A stretch of DNA of 58,650 nt, from positions 28,472-87,121 of the forward strand of contig NZ_RBVZ01000010.1 of NCBI RefSeq assembly GCF_004000435.1, written 5' to 3'. Every line of letters starts with the position of its first letter. Within the stretch, counting starts at the first letter, position 1. The position numbers and the translations under genes were made by a program. The stretch is from Alexandriicola marinus. GTDB lineage: Bacteria; Pseudomonadota; Alphaproteobacteria; Rhodobacterales; Rhodobacteraceae. Below are positions 16,997 to 24,484 of this stretch, piece by piece. The notes under the pieces are model-generated. The model was given only the letters and a program-made list of their open reading frames with translations. It had not been told where the DNA came from and made no database searches.

Positions 16997-17835
16997 GCGC
17001 CGTCCCTCAGCGCGCCGTAGAAGGCCCCGCGTTTCTTGAGCCAGCGGCGGTAGGCGACCGAGGTCATGTCGGCGCGCGTCGGGATTTCCATCTTTGGATC
17101 GAGTGGCAGTTTGACCGGCCTCTGGTTTTCGAGGATCGAGCGGTCCTGCACGAAAATCTCGTGCTGGAACTGAGCCATCTCGGAAAAGGTGGAAGCATCG
17201 TCATAGAGCGCCATCCATGGCCAGACATCCGATACCGTCTCGCTGACCGGCTGAACGAAGATCGCGATGACATCCTGCGCCTCGGGCTTGGGCGGGCAGG
17301 TCTTGTATAGGACCGCGACCGTCGGTGCAGGCACGCGGTAATCGTAATCGGTGACGATGCCGTCGCCCGCGCTTTTCGCGGCCTGCGGCTGAAAGAACTT
17401 GACCTGCGTGGCCCAGACCTCGTCGCTTTCTTCGCGGATCGCGACCTTGTAGGGGCTGACTTCGGTATGCGGTTCAGAGCCGAGGATATCGGTGTGAACA
17501 AAGGGGAAATGCGCGATATCGAGGAAATTCTCAACCGCCCGCAGGGGCGAGCAATTCACCCGAACCACGCCGCACGGCACGCGGCGGCGGCCTTCTTCGT
17601 CGCCCTCGGGAATGTCGAACAGCGGGCGTGGCGAGTCGCCAAGGGTCGTCCAGACGTGATCGAATTTCAGCTGAACCGGATAGCGGTTCCCCTGATCATC
17701 GGTCACGGTCGCGTCCTCTGCGGGGCCGGTAACGGTGATGTCGGTTTCCAGAAGCCGGGTCCGGCGCGGCCCGTCGCGCAGGCAGAAGATGTCTGCCACG
17801 GCGTACCAGTCGTTCTTCGCGTATTCGAGGCTCAT
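16993..17835 (-). CDS. Rieske-type oxygenase catalytic subunit lacking a Rieske domain (NdmC-like)
   Basis: The protein has 280 residues, too short for a full oxygenase alpha subunit. It contains the mononuclear iron site: ENFLDIAHFPFVH gives Asp106, His109 and His114, and QDRSILENQ supplies the probable third ligand Asp231. No CxH...CxxH Rieske cluster is present anywhere in it. The start at 17835 overlaps the stop of the Rieske protein gene by 4 nt (ATGA). This 'headless' architecture is known from NdmC, the 7-methylxanthine N7-demethylase of caffeine-degrading Pseudomonas putida, which borrows a Rieske cluster from NdmD. The neighbouring GST, purine importer and guanine deaminase support a purine substrate. 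A hypoxanthine- or other ring-oxidising activity is the main alternative. Confidence 0.82.
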   Translation of the reverse strand: MSLEYAKNDWYAVADIFCLRDGPRRTRLLETDITVTGPAEDATVTDDQGNRYPVQLKFDHVWTTLGDSPRPLFDIPEGDEEGRRRVPCGVVRVNCSPLRAVENFLDIAHFPFVHTDILGSEPHTEVSPYKVAIREESDEVWATQVKFFQPQAAKSAGDGIVTDYDYRVPAPTVAVLYKTCPPKPEAQDVIAIFVQPVSETVSDVWPWMALYDDASTFSEMAQFQHEIFVQDRSILENQRPVKLPLDPKMEIPTRADMTSVAYRRWLKKRGAFYGALRDGA

Positions 17836-18446
17836 GCCGTCTCCTTCGCCTCTGCTTGCCTGCGCATCGCCTCGCACCAGCGCGACAAGGTGCGCAGGCG
17901 GGGCAGGGGCAGGCCCGGGGCCGTCAGAACGGTGACCTGAGTGCGGCCCGGCTCGATTGGATTGCACAGGACCGACACCCGATCCGAGGCTTCGGGCGCA
18001 GGGGGCGCGCCGTCGGCGGACGTGGCCTCTTGCGCATCGCGCAGCGCGTCTTCCGACGCCTCGACGATGAAACTGCGCAAAGGCGCCAGATCGCTGTCGT
18101 CGGGGGCGGGCGCTTCGTCGGCCGACACCCAGATGACGCCACCTGTCTCGACCACGCCGTATTGCGTGGCGTGAATGGTCGCGGGCGGTTCAAGATCGGG
18201 ATGGGCCGGGATCAGGCCACATCGGCCCGAGCGATCATAGTGCCAGCCGTGATAGAGGCAGGCGAGGCGGTTGCCCCTTACGAAGCCATGGCTCAGCGCC
18301 ATGCCACGATGCGGGCAGCGATTGTCCCAGGCGGCGATCGTGCCGTCCGTTGCGCGCCACACCACCATGTCCTTGCCATCCGCCTGTGCATGCATGACGC
18401 GACCGGCAGGCAAATCCCGCGTCAGTCCGACAGGTCTTGTCGTCAT
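17832..18446 (-). CDS. Stand-alone Rieske [2Fe-2S] protein
   Basis: The protein has 204 residues. The Rieske cluster ligands are Cys44 and His46 (CPHRG) and Cys63 and His66 (CLYHGWHY), in the first 110 residues. The last 60-70 residues (DRVSVLCNPIEPGRTQV onward) faintly resemble the C-terminal part of oxygenase alpha subunits and may be a remnant or docking tail. No iron-site motif and no flavin or plant-type ferredoxin domain is present, so an external reductase is needed; none is encoded in the window. It probably supplies electrons to the overlapping Rieske-less oxygenase. ATG at 18446 is preceded by GGGGA. First gene of the eight-gene operon. Confidence 0.87.
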   Translation of the reverse strand: MTTRPVGLTRDLPAGRVMHAQADGKDMVVWRATDGTIAAWDNRCPHRGMALSHGFVRGNRLACLYHGWHYDRSGRCGLIPAHPDLEPPATIHATQYGVVETGGVIWVSADEAPAPDDSDLAPLRSFIVEASEDALRDAQEATSADGAPPAPEASDRVSVLCNPIEPGRTQVTVLTAPGLPLPRLRTLSRWCEAMRRQAEAKETA

Positions 18447-18530
18447 TCTTGATCGTCCCCCAGTGGTGCACCCGATGGATGCGGATCTTGGCGCCAGAGT
18501 GAAGCGTAAAGCCCAAAAAAACGCCAGACG

Positions 18531-18559
18531 CCTATAGATACGCATATGATATGGTGCAA
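18531..18559 (-). promoter_or_regulatory. Sigma-70-like promoter of the Rieske/purine operon with embedded operator-like motif
   Basis: On the minus strand, TTGCAC (18554-18559) and TATAGG (18531-18536) are separated by exactly 17 nt. The spacer contains a quasi-palindrome, ATACGCATATGA on the plus strand (18538-18549), that recurs almost exactly at 20114-20125. The leader to the ATG at 18446 is about 75 nt. Motif placement between -35 and -10 suggests repression. Confidence 0.5.
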
Positions 18560-18593
18560 GTGCTCAACAATCGGGCAATGGACGGCAGGCCCA

Positions 18594-18863
18594 TCAGCGC
18601 TTGTGAAAGCCGTTCAGCGCAGCAGGCACCCCGTGGGGGCGCCGTTCGATTCGGTCGACAAGCACCTCCCGCGGGCCGAGGCTGCAAGCCATTTCCATCG
18701 CGTCGATAAGCGCCTCGGGCCCGGTCACCACGATCGAGACGGCGCCATCGGCCTCGTTCGTCACCCATCCCGACAGGTCCAGAAGCCGGGCGCGGTGGCA
18801 TATCCAGTCGGGAAACGAGGCCGCGTCCAGATCGCCCTCGAGGCGGAACTCGATCGCCGTCAT
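18594..18863 (-). CDS. Acylphosphatase-like protein without the catalytic arginine
   Basis: The protein has 89 residues, acylphosphatase size. The central LSGWVTNEADGAVSIVVTG matches the family and includes the conserved Asn36, followed by the expected GPREVLVDRIE strand. The phosphate-binding loop, normally G-x-V-Q-G-V-x-F-R, is replaced by GDLDAASFP, so the catalytic Arg position is Pro18. It is therefore unlikely to hydrolyse acyl phosphates and may be a binding or accessory domain. The start overlaps the deaminase stop by 4 nt (ATGA), and the gene ends about 147 nt before the Rieske operon start in the same direction. Confidence 0.75.
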   Translation of the reverse strand: MTAIEFRLEGDLDAASFPDWICHRARLLDLSGWVTNEADGAVSIVVTGPEALIDAMEMACSLGPREVLVDRIERRPHGVPAALNGFHKR

Positions 18864-19378
18864 TCGTCGGCACCACTGCGCCAGAACGCGCGATGTTGCG
18901 CCACGATCCGATCCTCAAGCTCGGGGAACGGGCCGCGCACGTCGACGGGCCTGCGGCCCGAGGCGAAAATCTGACGGCATTCAAGGTCTTGCGTCGGGTT
19001 TTCCGGATCATCGCCCGTCATTTCCCCCAAGAGCCGCTCGGTCATGCCGAAGACAACCGTTCCGATCTCGGCCCAATAGATCGTGCCCGAGCACATCGAA
19101 CAGGGCTCGACCGAGGTATAGAGCGTGGCGTCGCGCAGCGTTGCGATGTCGAATTCGCGAGCCGCCGTCCGGGCAAGGTTCGCCTCGGCGTGGCCGGGGC
19201 CCTTGTCGATGGAATGGCTGTTCATGCCTTCGGCCAGCACCTCGCCCGCGCCGGAAACAAGGACCGACCCGAAGGGATGATTGCCCTGTGTGACTGCGAG
19301 GTCGCCCAGCTCTATCGCCCGGCGAAGATGTTTCAGGTCGATGGCGCGCTGGGCGTCGGGCTGGTCTGGTTCGGTCAC
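18860..19378 (-). CDS. Nucleoside/guanine deaminase, cytidine-deaminase fold
   Basis: The protein has 172 residues with the zinc-dependent deaminase signature: GHAEANL (His63, Glu65) and EPCSMC (Cys93, Cys96). The NHPFGSVLV and IYWAEIGTVVFGM segments resemble the guanine deaminase/nucleoside deaminase branch rather than TadA, which would lack the long C-terminal region. It could deaminate guanine, a methylated guanine or another aminopurine. The start is a GTG at 19378 with AGGGGA 8 nt upstream. It is unrelated in fold to the guanine deaminase at 10378-11667, so the locus carries two distinct purine-type deaminases. Confidence 0.85.
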   Translation of the reverse strand: MTEPDQPDAQRAIDLKHLRRAIELGDLAVTQGNHPFGSVLVSGAGEVLAEGMNSHSIDKGPGHAEANLARTAAREFDIATLRDATLYTSVEPCSMCSGTIYWAEIGTVVFGMTERLLGEMTGDDPENPTQDLECRQIFASGRRPVDVRGPFPELEDRIVAQHRAFWRSGADE

Positions 19379-19525
19379 GCGCGGGTCCCCTGATATGTTG
19401 GTTCGTCAAAGGATACACCCGGCGCAGACGTGAGCAAGATGCGGTGCCGTCCCGGCGCGACAGATACCGTGTTTGCCGCACCGGAACGTGCCCTTTCGCT
19501 GGTCAGCCCATAGCGGGGTGGTTGG

Positions 19526-19930
19526 CTATTCCTGGATCGAGGCGATGTATTCCGCCAGTTCCAGAACCCGCCCGCGCACGATCAGTTCGGCGCCATACTG
19601 GCCCGCCATGTCGGCCTCGCCCTGATAGCGATCGCCCCAGATGGGCATCTCCGATCCATGACCGCGCAGGCCGGTCCGGCCGTCGATCATCTGGATGACC
19701 TCAAGCATCGGAAATACGCCATCATTGTTGGCGGCAAGCGTCGTCAGGTTGGGCGGCGCGACAGTCAACAGGTCGGAAAAGCTGGTATTGCTGCGCCCGT
19801 CGGCCCCGTGACAGACCGCGCAGGAGCGCATGAATTCGCCCGCACCATCGGCCAGAGCCTGCGACGCACCAATACTGAGGGAAAGCGGGACAGCGGTTAA
19901 CGATACAAGAAACATGGAACGGATACGCAT
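19526..19930 (-). CDS. Small periplasmic c-type cytochrome
   Basis: The protein has 134 residues with a signal peptide ending at SQALA. One haem site, CAVCH (Cys37, Cys40, His41), is followed by a probable axial Met in HGSEMPIWG, so it is a class I monohaem cytochrome. A GGAGG-type site precedes the ATG. It lies upstream of the deaminase in the same direction with a 147-nt gap, so co-transcription is possible but unproven. It may accept electrons from a periplasmic dehydrogenase; it is not an obvious donor to the cytoplasmic Rieske system. Confidence 0.88.
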   Translation of the reverse strand: MRIRSMFLVSLTAVPLSLSIGASQALADGAGEFMRSCAVCHGADGRSNTSFSDLLTVAPPNLTTLAANNDGVFPMLEVIQMIDGRTGLRGHGSEMPIWGDRYQGEADMAGQYGAELIVRGRVLELAEYIASIQE

Positions 19931-20498
19931 TGGTTCTCCTCCACTCTAATCATATCAATTGGATGATCGCAGAGGCCCGGGTCAGGGGCGCAGCCATCAT
20001 CGGCCCGAGCGTCGGACGCGCAAACGTGCTGTGCCTTGACATGGATCATTGACCGCAGCCCTGCCGGCATCGGAACCCGCCGATGGCGGATGCGGCGGTC
20101 AGTCGGGACACATATATGCATATGAATTATTTGGGAAAGCGTCGGAAAACCTTGCCGGAGGTTTTCTTTGGCCTCTTGCGCGTTCGCCGGAGCTAATCCC
20201 GCGGGATCTGCGGATTTCAGGACAGCTTCGCCGGACGAGAGGCCTCGCATGTCGATGGCATCGTCGTGGCTGCCCTCGTCGGGCCGCCCCCATTTTGCAA
20301 CTTGCCCCGCGACGGATGAGGGATAGGATCGCGAAGATCGGGGGCGACTTGGACCGCCCCTCCCTTCGGATCGGTTTGGCATCGATGCCCGGCGCGGCCT
20401 GAACGAGGACGCGGTGGGCCACGGGCTGAGCCATCACGAGCCGGGTTTCCTCCCCTTGTCGGGCGGCGCCGCGGGAACAACGACAGCGGCGAGGTGCA
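19931..20498. other. Divergent intergenic region with operator-like motif and hairpin
   Basis: I find no convincing gene in these 568 nt. They contain ATATGCATATGA (20114-20125), nearly identical to the motif in the 18.5-kb promoter, placed in a possible 17-nt spacer between GGGACA (20105-20110) and TATTTG (20128-20133) on the plus strand. Directly downstream is a perfect 8-bp hairpin, GAAAACCT (20145-20152) and AGGTTTTC (20159-20166) with a 6-nt loop. A transcript starting here would have a leader of over 350 nt before the creatininase-family gene. Confidence 0.4.
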
Positions 20499-21212
20499 AT
20501 GAAGATATCGGAAATGAACTGGAAGGATGTCGAGGCCGCGGCGGCCCGCGATCCGCGCTGCATCGTTCCGGTCGGATCGACCGAGCAGCATGCGCAGCTG
20601 TCCCTGTGCGTCGATGCCATCCTTGCGGAAAAGGTTGCCGTTGATGCCGCGGAACCTTTGGGCATCCCGGTCTTCCCGGTCATGCCCTTCGGGCTTGCCC
20701 CTTATTTCGAGGCCTATCCGGGGACGATCTCTCTCAGGGTCGAAACCCTGCTGGCGGTGATGCGCGATGTGTTGGTCTCGGTCCGGCGGTCCGGCTTTCG
20801 CCAGATCCTGATCGTGAACGGGCATGGGGGAAATTCCCCGGTCAGCGCCCTCGCGCAGGAGTTGATGGCCGATTGGGGCGACGTTTCGATCAAATACCAC
20901 GAATGGTGGAAGGCTCCCCGGACCTGGGAGATGGTCCAGCAGATCGACCCCTCGGGAAGTCATGCCAACTGGATGGAGAACTTTCCATGGACGCGGCTGG
21001 CGCATGCCCCGGCCCCCGAGGGCGAGAAGCCTCCGTTCGACATGGGCCTGATGAAGGCCAGCCCACCCGCGCAGGGCCGCGTCCTGATGGGCGATGGGGC
21101 ATTCGGTGGCCCATGGCAGCGCCCCGATGACCAGATGCAGGCGCTGTGGGACAGCGGCGTGGCCGAAACAAGAGACGCGCTGGAGGGGCCATGGCCCGAC
21201 CTTGGCGCCTGA
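20499..21212 (+). CDS. Creatininase-family amidohydrolase
   Basis: The protein has 237 residues. Creatininase-family metal motifs are visible: VGSTEQHAQLSLCVDA (Glu and His of EQH, then Asp) and NGHGGN, with a HEWW segment after. The usual EQHGxHLPLxTD is altered to EQHAQLSLCVD, so the substrate pocket probably differs from creatinine amidohydrolase. Family members hydrolyse cyclic amides or formamides (creatinine, FAPy-type compounds, mycofactocin-type peptides). The gene starts the rightward group 20.5-24.4 kb. Confidence 0.85.
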   Translation: MKISEMNWKDVEAAAARDPRCIVPVGSTEQHAQLSLCVDAILAEKVAVDAAEPLGIPVFPVMPFGLAPYFEAYPGTISLRVETLLAVMRDVLVSVRRSGFRQILIVNGHGGNSPVSALAQELMADWGDVSIKYHEWWKAPRTWEMVQQIDPSGSHANWMENFPWTRLAHAPAPEGEKPPFDMGLMKASPPAQGRVLMGDGAFGGPWQRPDDQMQALWDSGVAETRDALEGPWPDLGA

Positions 21213-21282
21213 GCGGGACGCCCTCCGGCATCGGTCTTGCCGGCAGATCGGTTGCCCGGATCCATGTCATCGGAGGGCCTGA

Positions 21283-22308
21283 ATGACCAACGACGAGGAG
21301 ATACTGATCTGGGGCGCAGGCGCGATCGGTGGGACGATCGGGGCCTATTGGGCGCGGGCGGGCATTCCCGTCCGCATGGTCGATATCGTGGCCGAACACG
21401 CCCAGTGTTGCTCGGGCCCCGGCCTTCGGATCGAGGGCCCGGTCGAGGCGTTCACGCAGGTCGTGCCCTGCGTGACACCCGACAACCTGACCGGCCGCTA
21501 TCGCCGGATCGTTCTGGCGGTCAAGGCGCAGGCCACCGAGGAGGCGATGGCAGCCGCGTTGCCGCATCTGGCCGAGGACGGGTATGTCGTGTCGGCGCAG
21601 AATGGTTTGAACGAACGGGTGATCGCCGCGATGGCGGGCCCTGACCGCACGATGGGCGCCTTCGTCAATTTCGGTGCCGATTGGCAGGAGCCGGGGCGCA
21701 TCCTGTTCGGGAACCGTGGTGCTGTCGTGGTGGGCGAGATCGACGGCACGATCCGCGACCGCACCCGCGAGATGCATCGTCTTATGCAGGTGTTCGAACC
21801 CGACGCGGTTCTGACCGATGACATTTGGGCCTATCTCTGGGGCAAGATGGGATACGGAGCCATGCTGTTCGCGACGGCGCTGACCAACGACAGCATGACT
21901 GCGAATTTTGCCGACCCGACCCGTGGCCCCGCACTGATCGGGCTTGCCCGCGAGGTCATGGCGACCGCGGCCGCCGAGGGCGTGACCCCGCGCGCCTTCA
22001 ACGGGTTCGAGCCTGCGGCTTTTGTCCCTGGAGCGAGCCCGGAGGCCGCACACGCCTGCCTTGCGCAGCTGGCCGAGTTCAACTCCAGAACCGCCAAGAC
22101 GCACACCGGCGTCTGGCGCGATCTTGCCGTTCGGAAGCGCCGCACGGAGGTCGACGCGCAAGTGGGGGCAGTTGCGCGGATTGCCCACGGGCACGGGATC
22201 GCCGTGCCGCTGCTCGACCGGCTGGTCGAGTTGATCCACGACATCGAAGACGGGCGGCGGGACCTGTCGCCCGACAGCTTTGCCGCCCTGATGGAGCGCC
22301 TGACATGA
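21283..22308 (+). CDS. Ketopantoate reductase (ApbA/PanE)-family oxidoreductase
   Basis: The protein has 341 residues with an N-terminal Rossmann fold, ILIWGAGAIGGTIGAYWARAG, and a helical C-terminal domain containing WGKMGYG, where the catalytic Lys of the family resides. VLAVKAQATEEAM and SAQNGLNE are further family marks. It probably reduces a 2-keto acid with NAD(P)H. Its place in a catabolic operon argues for a paralogue rather than pantothenate synthesis. It is 70 nt after the creatininase gene and overlaps the SDR gene by 4 nt. Confidence 0.85.
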   Translation: MTNDEEILIWGAGAIGGTIGAYWARAGIPVRMVDIVAEHAQCCSGPGLRIEGPVEAFTQVVPCVTPDNLTGRYRRIVLAVKAQATEEAMAAALPHLAEDGYVVSAQNGLNERVIAAMAGPDRTMGAFVNFGADWQEPGRILFGNRGAVVVGEIDGTIRDRTREMHRLMQVFEPDAVLTDDIWAYLWGKMGYGAMLFATALTNDSMTANFADPTRGPALIGLAREVMATAAAEGVTPRAFNGFEPAAFVPGASPEAAHACLAQLAEFNSRTAKTHTGVWRDLAVRKRRTEVDAQVGAVARIAHGHGIAVPLLDRLVELIHDIEDGRRDLSPDSFAALMERLT

Positions 22309-23036
22309 CCCGCAGAGCATTGGTGACGGGCGTGGTCGGCGGCATCGGCGCGGCAATCGCCGGGCAATTGGCCCAGGCGGGCCACGAGGTCGTTGTGACG
22401 GACCTTCCGGGCGAGCCGCTCAGGTCCGCGGCCCTGGCCCTCGGCCTGCGGGCGGAGCCCTGCGATCTGGGTGATGCGGCGGATGTCGTCGCGATGCTCG
22501 CCCGTCTTGATGCCGCCCCCGAGATCGTCGTGAGCGCGGCCGGTGGCGTGCGCGGGCAGACCGCCCAACCGGTCGAGCAGGTCAGCGATGCGGCGTGGCA
22601 CGAGGTCTTTGCCGCCAATGTCGACAGCGCCTTTCACCTTGCCCGTGGTGTGGCGGGGCCAATGAAGGCGGCGGGCTGGGGCCGGATCGTGACGATTTCA
22701 TCCGGGGCGGGCCTCCGGCCCAGCCTGACCGGCATTCAGGCCTATTGCGCCGCCAAACACGCCTTGGTCGGGCTGACCAAACAGCTGTCTCTGGAGCTTG
22801 GCCCCCACGGGATCACCGTCAATTCGGTAGCGCCCGGCTTCGTGTTGTCCAACCACTCGACCGAGCGGCAATGGGCCAGCTATGGCCCCGATGGGCAGGC
22901 CCAACTGCTCGACCGGATTCACACCCGACGGCTCGGCACGCCCGAGGATATCGCGGCGGCGGCCTGTTTTCTGACGTCTGACGCTGCGGCATGGATCAGC
23001 GGGCAGATCCTGTCCGTCGACGGGGGTATCTCGTGA
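22305..23036 (+). CDS. Short-chain dehydrogenase/reductase
   Basis: The protein has 243 residues, classical SDR size. The cofactor motif is TGVVGGIGAAIA (TGxxxGxG), the SAAGG motif follows, and the catalytic set is Ser (TISSGAG), Tyr and Lys (YCAAKHALVG) with an Asn in FAANVDS. The C-terminal GQILSVDGG is standard. It oxidises or reduces an alcohol/ketone; the substrate is unknown. The start at 22305 overlaps the preceding stop (ATGA) and its own stop overlaps the GTG of the M20 gene (GTGA). Confidence 0.92.
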   Translation: MTRRALVTGVVGGIGAAIAGQLAQAGHEVVVTDLPGEPLRSAALALGLRAEPCDLGDAADVVAMLARLDAAPEIVVSAAGGVRGQTAQPVEQVSDAAWHEVFAANVDSAFHLARGVAGPMKAAGWGRIVTISSGAGLRPSLTGIQAYCAAKHALVGLTKQLSLELGPHGITVNSVAPGFVLSNHSTERQWASYGPDGQAQLLDRIHTRRLGTPEDIAAAACFLTSDAAAWISGQILSVDGGIS

Positions 23037-24445
23037 CCGCCGATCCCGTCACCGCGGCCGCGCTTGCCGATGCGGAGGGCTTCATGGCGCGGCTTTCGGC
23101 CTTCATAGCGCAGCCCTCTGTCGGTGCGGATCCGTCCTATGCTGCGGGGATGGAGGGCGCCCGCACATTTCTCGAGTCGCGGCTGGCCGAGATCGGCTTT
23201 ACCGGCTTGCGCCGCCTTACAGCCTCGGACGGGAGCGGCCAACCTGCCATCTATGCCGAATGGCTTGGGGCGGGGCAGGCGCCGACGCTTCTTGTCTATG
23301 GCCATTACGACGTGCAGCCCCCCGATCCGCTGGATCTCTGGCACTCTGCGCCGTTCGAGGCGACGCCGCGGGACGCGCGTCTTTATGGGCGTGGCGTCTC
23401 GGACGACAAGGGGCCGATGATGATCGCCATCGAGGCGATGGCCGCCTTCCTTGCCGTAGAGGGGCGATTGCCAGTGAATGTGCGTCTGCTCCTCGAGGGA
23501 GAGGAAGAAACCGGGAGCCCGTCTCTCGAACCGATCCTTGTCGCCCATCGGGACCTGTTGTCTGCCGATGCCGTCCTCTCGGCGGATGGTGCGCGCTGGC
23601 GGGCCGATCTTGTGTCGATCAACGTCGGCAATCGTGGCATCTGCGGGTTCGAAATCACGCTTCGCACAGCGGCCAAGGATCTGCATTCCGGCCGCTATGG
23701 TGGCGTGGTGCCGAACGCGCTGCATGAGATGGCGGCGCTGGTCTCAAGCCTGCGCGACGGGGCCGGGCGCATCATGGTCGAGGGGTTTTTCGACGGTGTC
23801 GCCGACCCGACCGAGGCGGAACGCGCCGAGATTGCCGCCATTCCCTTTGGCGAGTACGAGGTTCTCGACAGCATCGGGTCGGTGGCTGCGGGCGAGCCGG
23901 GATACGGCTTTCTCGAACGGCTGTGGATGCGGCCGACGCTTGACGTCAACGGGCTGTGGGGCGGCTATACCGGACCCGGAAGCAAGACCGTCATCCCGAA
24001 CATGGCCCATGCCAAGCTGACCATGCGGCTGGTGCCGGTGCAGGATCCGCAGGCGGTGCAGGATGCAGTTCTGCACCACCTCCGGCGCCATTGCCCGCCG
24101 GGTGCCGAACTGAGCGTGACGGAGGATCGGGGCGCGGCCGGGGCCTATGCCGTCCCCGGGGATCATCCCCTGCTGGCGGCGGCCGAAGGCGCGCTGGAGA
24201 CCGTGACCGGCGCGCGGCCGGTCCGGGTGCGGATCGGCGCGACACTCCCGCTGACCGAGATCGTGAAACGCAAACTTGGGATCGACACGGTCATGTTCTC
24301 CTTTTCGACCGCCGACGAGGATTATCACGCGCCGAACGAATTCCTGCGCATGTCGGCCATCGACGAAGGTCTTGCGGCCTGGGTCGCCATCCTCCGGCGG
24401 GTCGGCCGGCAGAGCCGGACAGATTACGTGCGCTGTCGGGCGTGA
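23033..24445 (+). CDS. M20-family metallopeptidase (dipeptidase/deacylase)
   Basis: The protein has about 470 residues. The M20 metal and catalytic motifs are YGHYDVQP (His and Asp), a GVSDDKGP bridging Asp, and LEGEEETGS with the general-base Glu; a dimerisation domain containing KDLHSGRYGG interrupts the catalytic domain. It is similar to carnosinase/DapE-type dipeptidases. A GTG at 23033 in a GTGA overlap with the SDR is chosen as start; the frame extends further upstream but only inside the SDR gene. It hydrolyses a peptide-like or N-acyl amide bond in the cytoplasm. Confidence 0.9.
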   Translation: MTADPVTAAALADAEGFMARLSAFIAQPSVGADPSYAAGMEGARTFLESRLAEIGFTGLRRLTASDGSGQPAIYAEWLGAGQAPTLLVYGHYDVQPPDPLDLWHSAPFEATPRDARLYGRGVSDDKGPMMIAIEAMAAFLAVEGRLPVNVRLLLEGEEETGSPSLEPILVAHRDLLSADAVLSADGARWRADLVSINVGNRGICGFEITLRTAAKDLHSGRYGGVVPNALHEMAALVSSLRDGAGRIMVEGFFDGVADPTEAERAEIAAIPFGEYEVLDSIGSVAAGEPGYGFLERLWMRPTLDVNGLWGGYTGPGSKTVIPNMAHAKLTMRLVPVQDPQAVQDAVLHHLRRHCPPGAELSVTEDRGAAGAYAVPGDHPLLAAAEGALETVTGARPVRVRIGATLPLTEIVKRKLGIDTVMFSFSTADEDYHAPNEFLRMSAIDEGLAAWVAILRRVGRQSRTDYVRCRA

Positions 24446-24484
24446 GCCCGGCCGGAGCCCCAGGATCAGGGCCGGTTTACCTGC

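Noticed and set aside
17832-17835. Split Rieske oxygenase as a frameshifted single gene
   Set aside because: The two frames meet in a standard ATGA overlap, the catalytic part has its own start and a full-length domain, and the same split is known for NdmC; a sequencing error remains possible but less likely.
19897-20402. Short open frames on both strands (161 and 117 codons) in the gap upstream of the creatininase gene
   Set aside because: No ribosome site, no similarity by eye, Arg/Ser-rich shadow composition, and the region carries promoter-like and hairpin elements.
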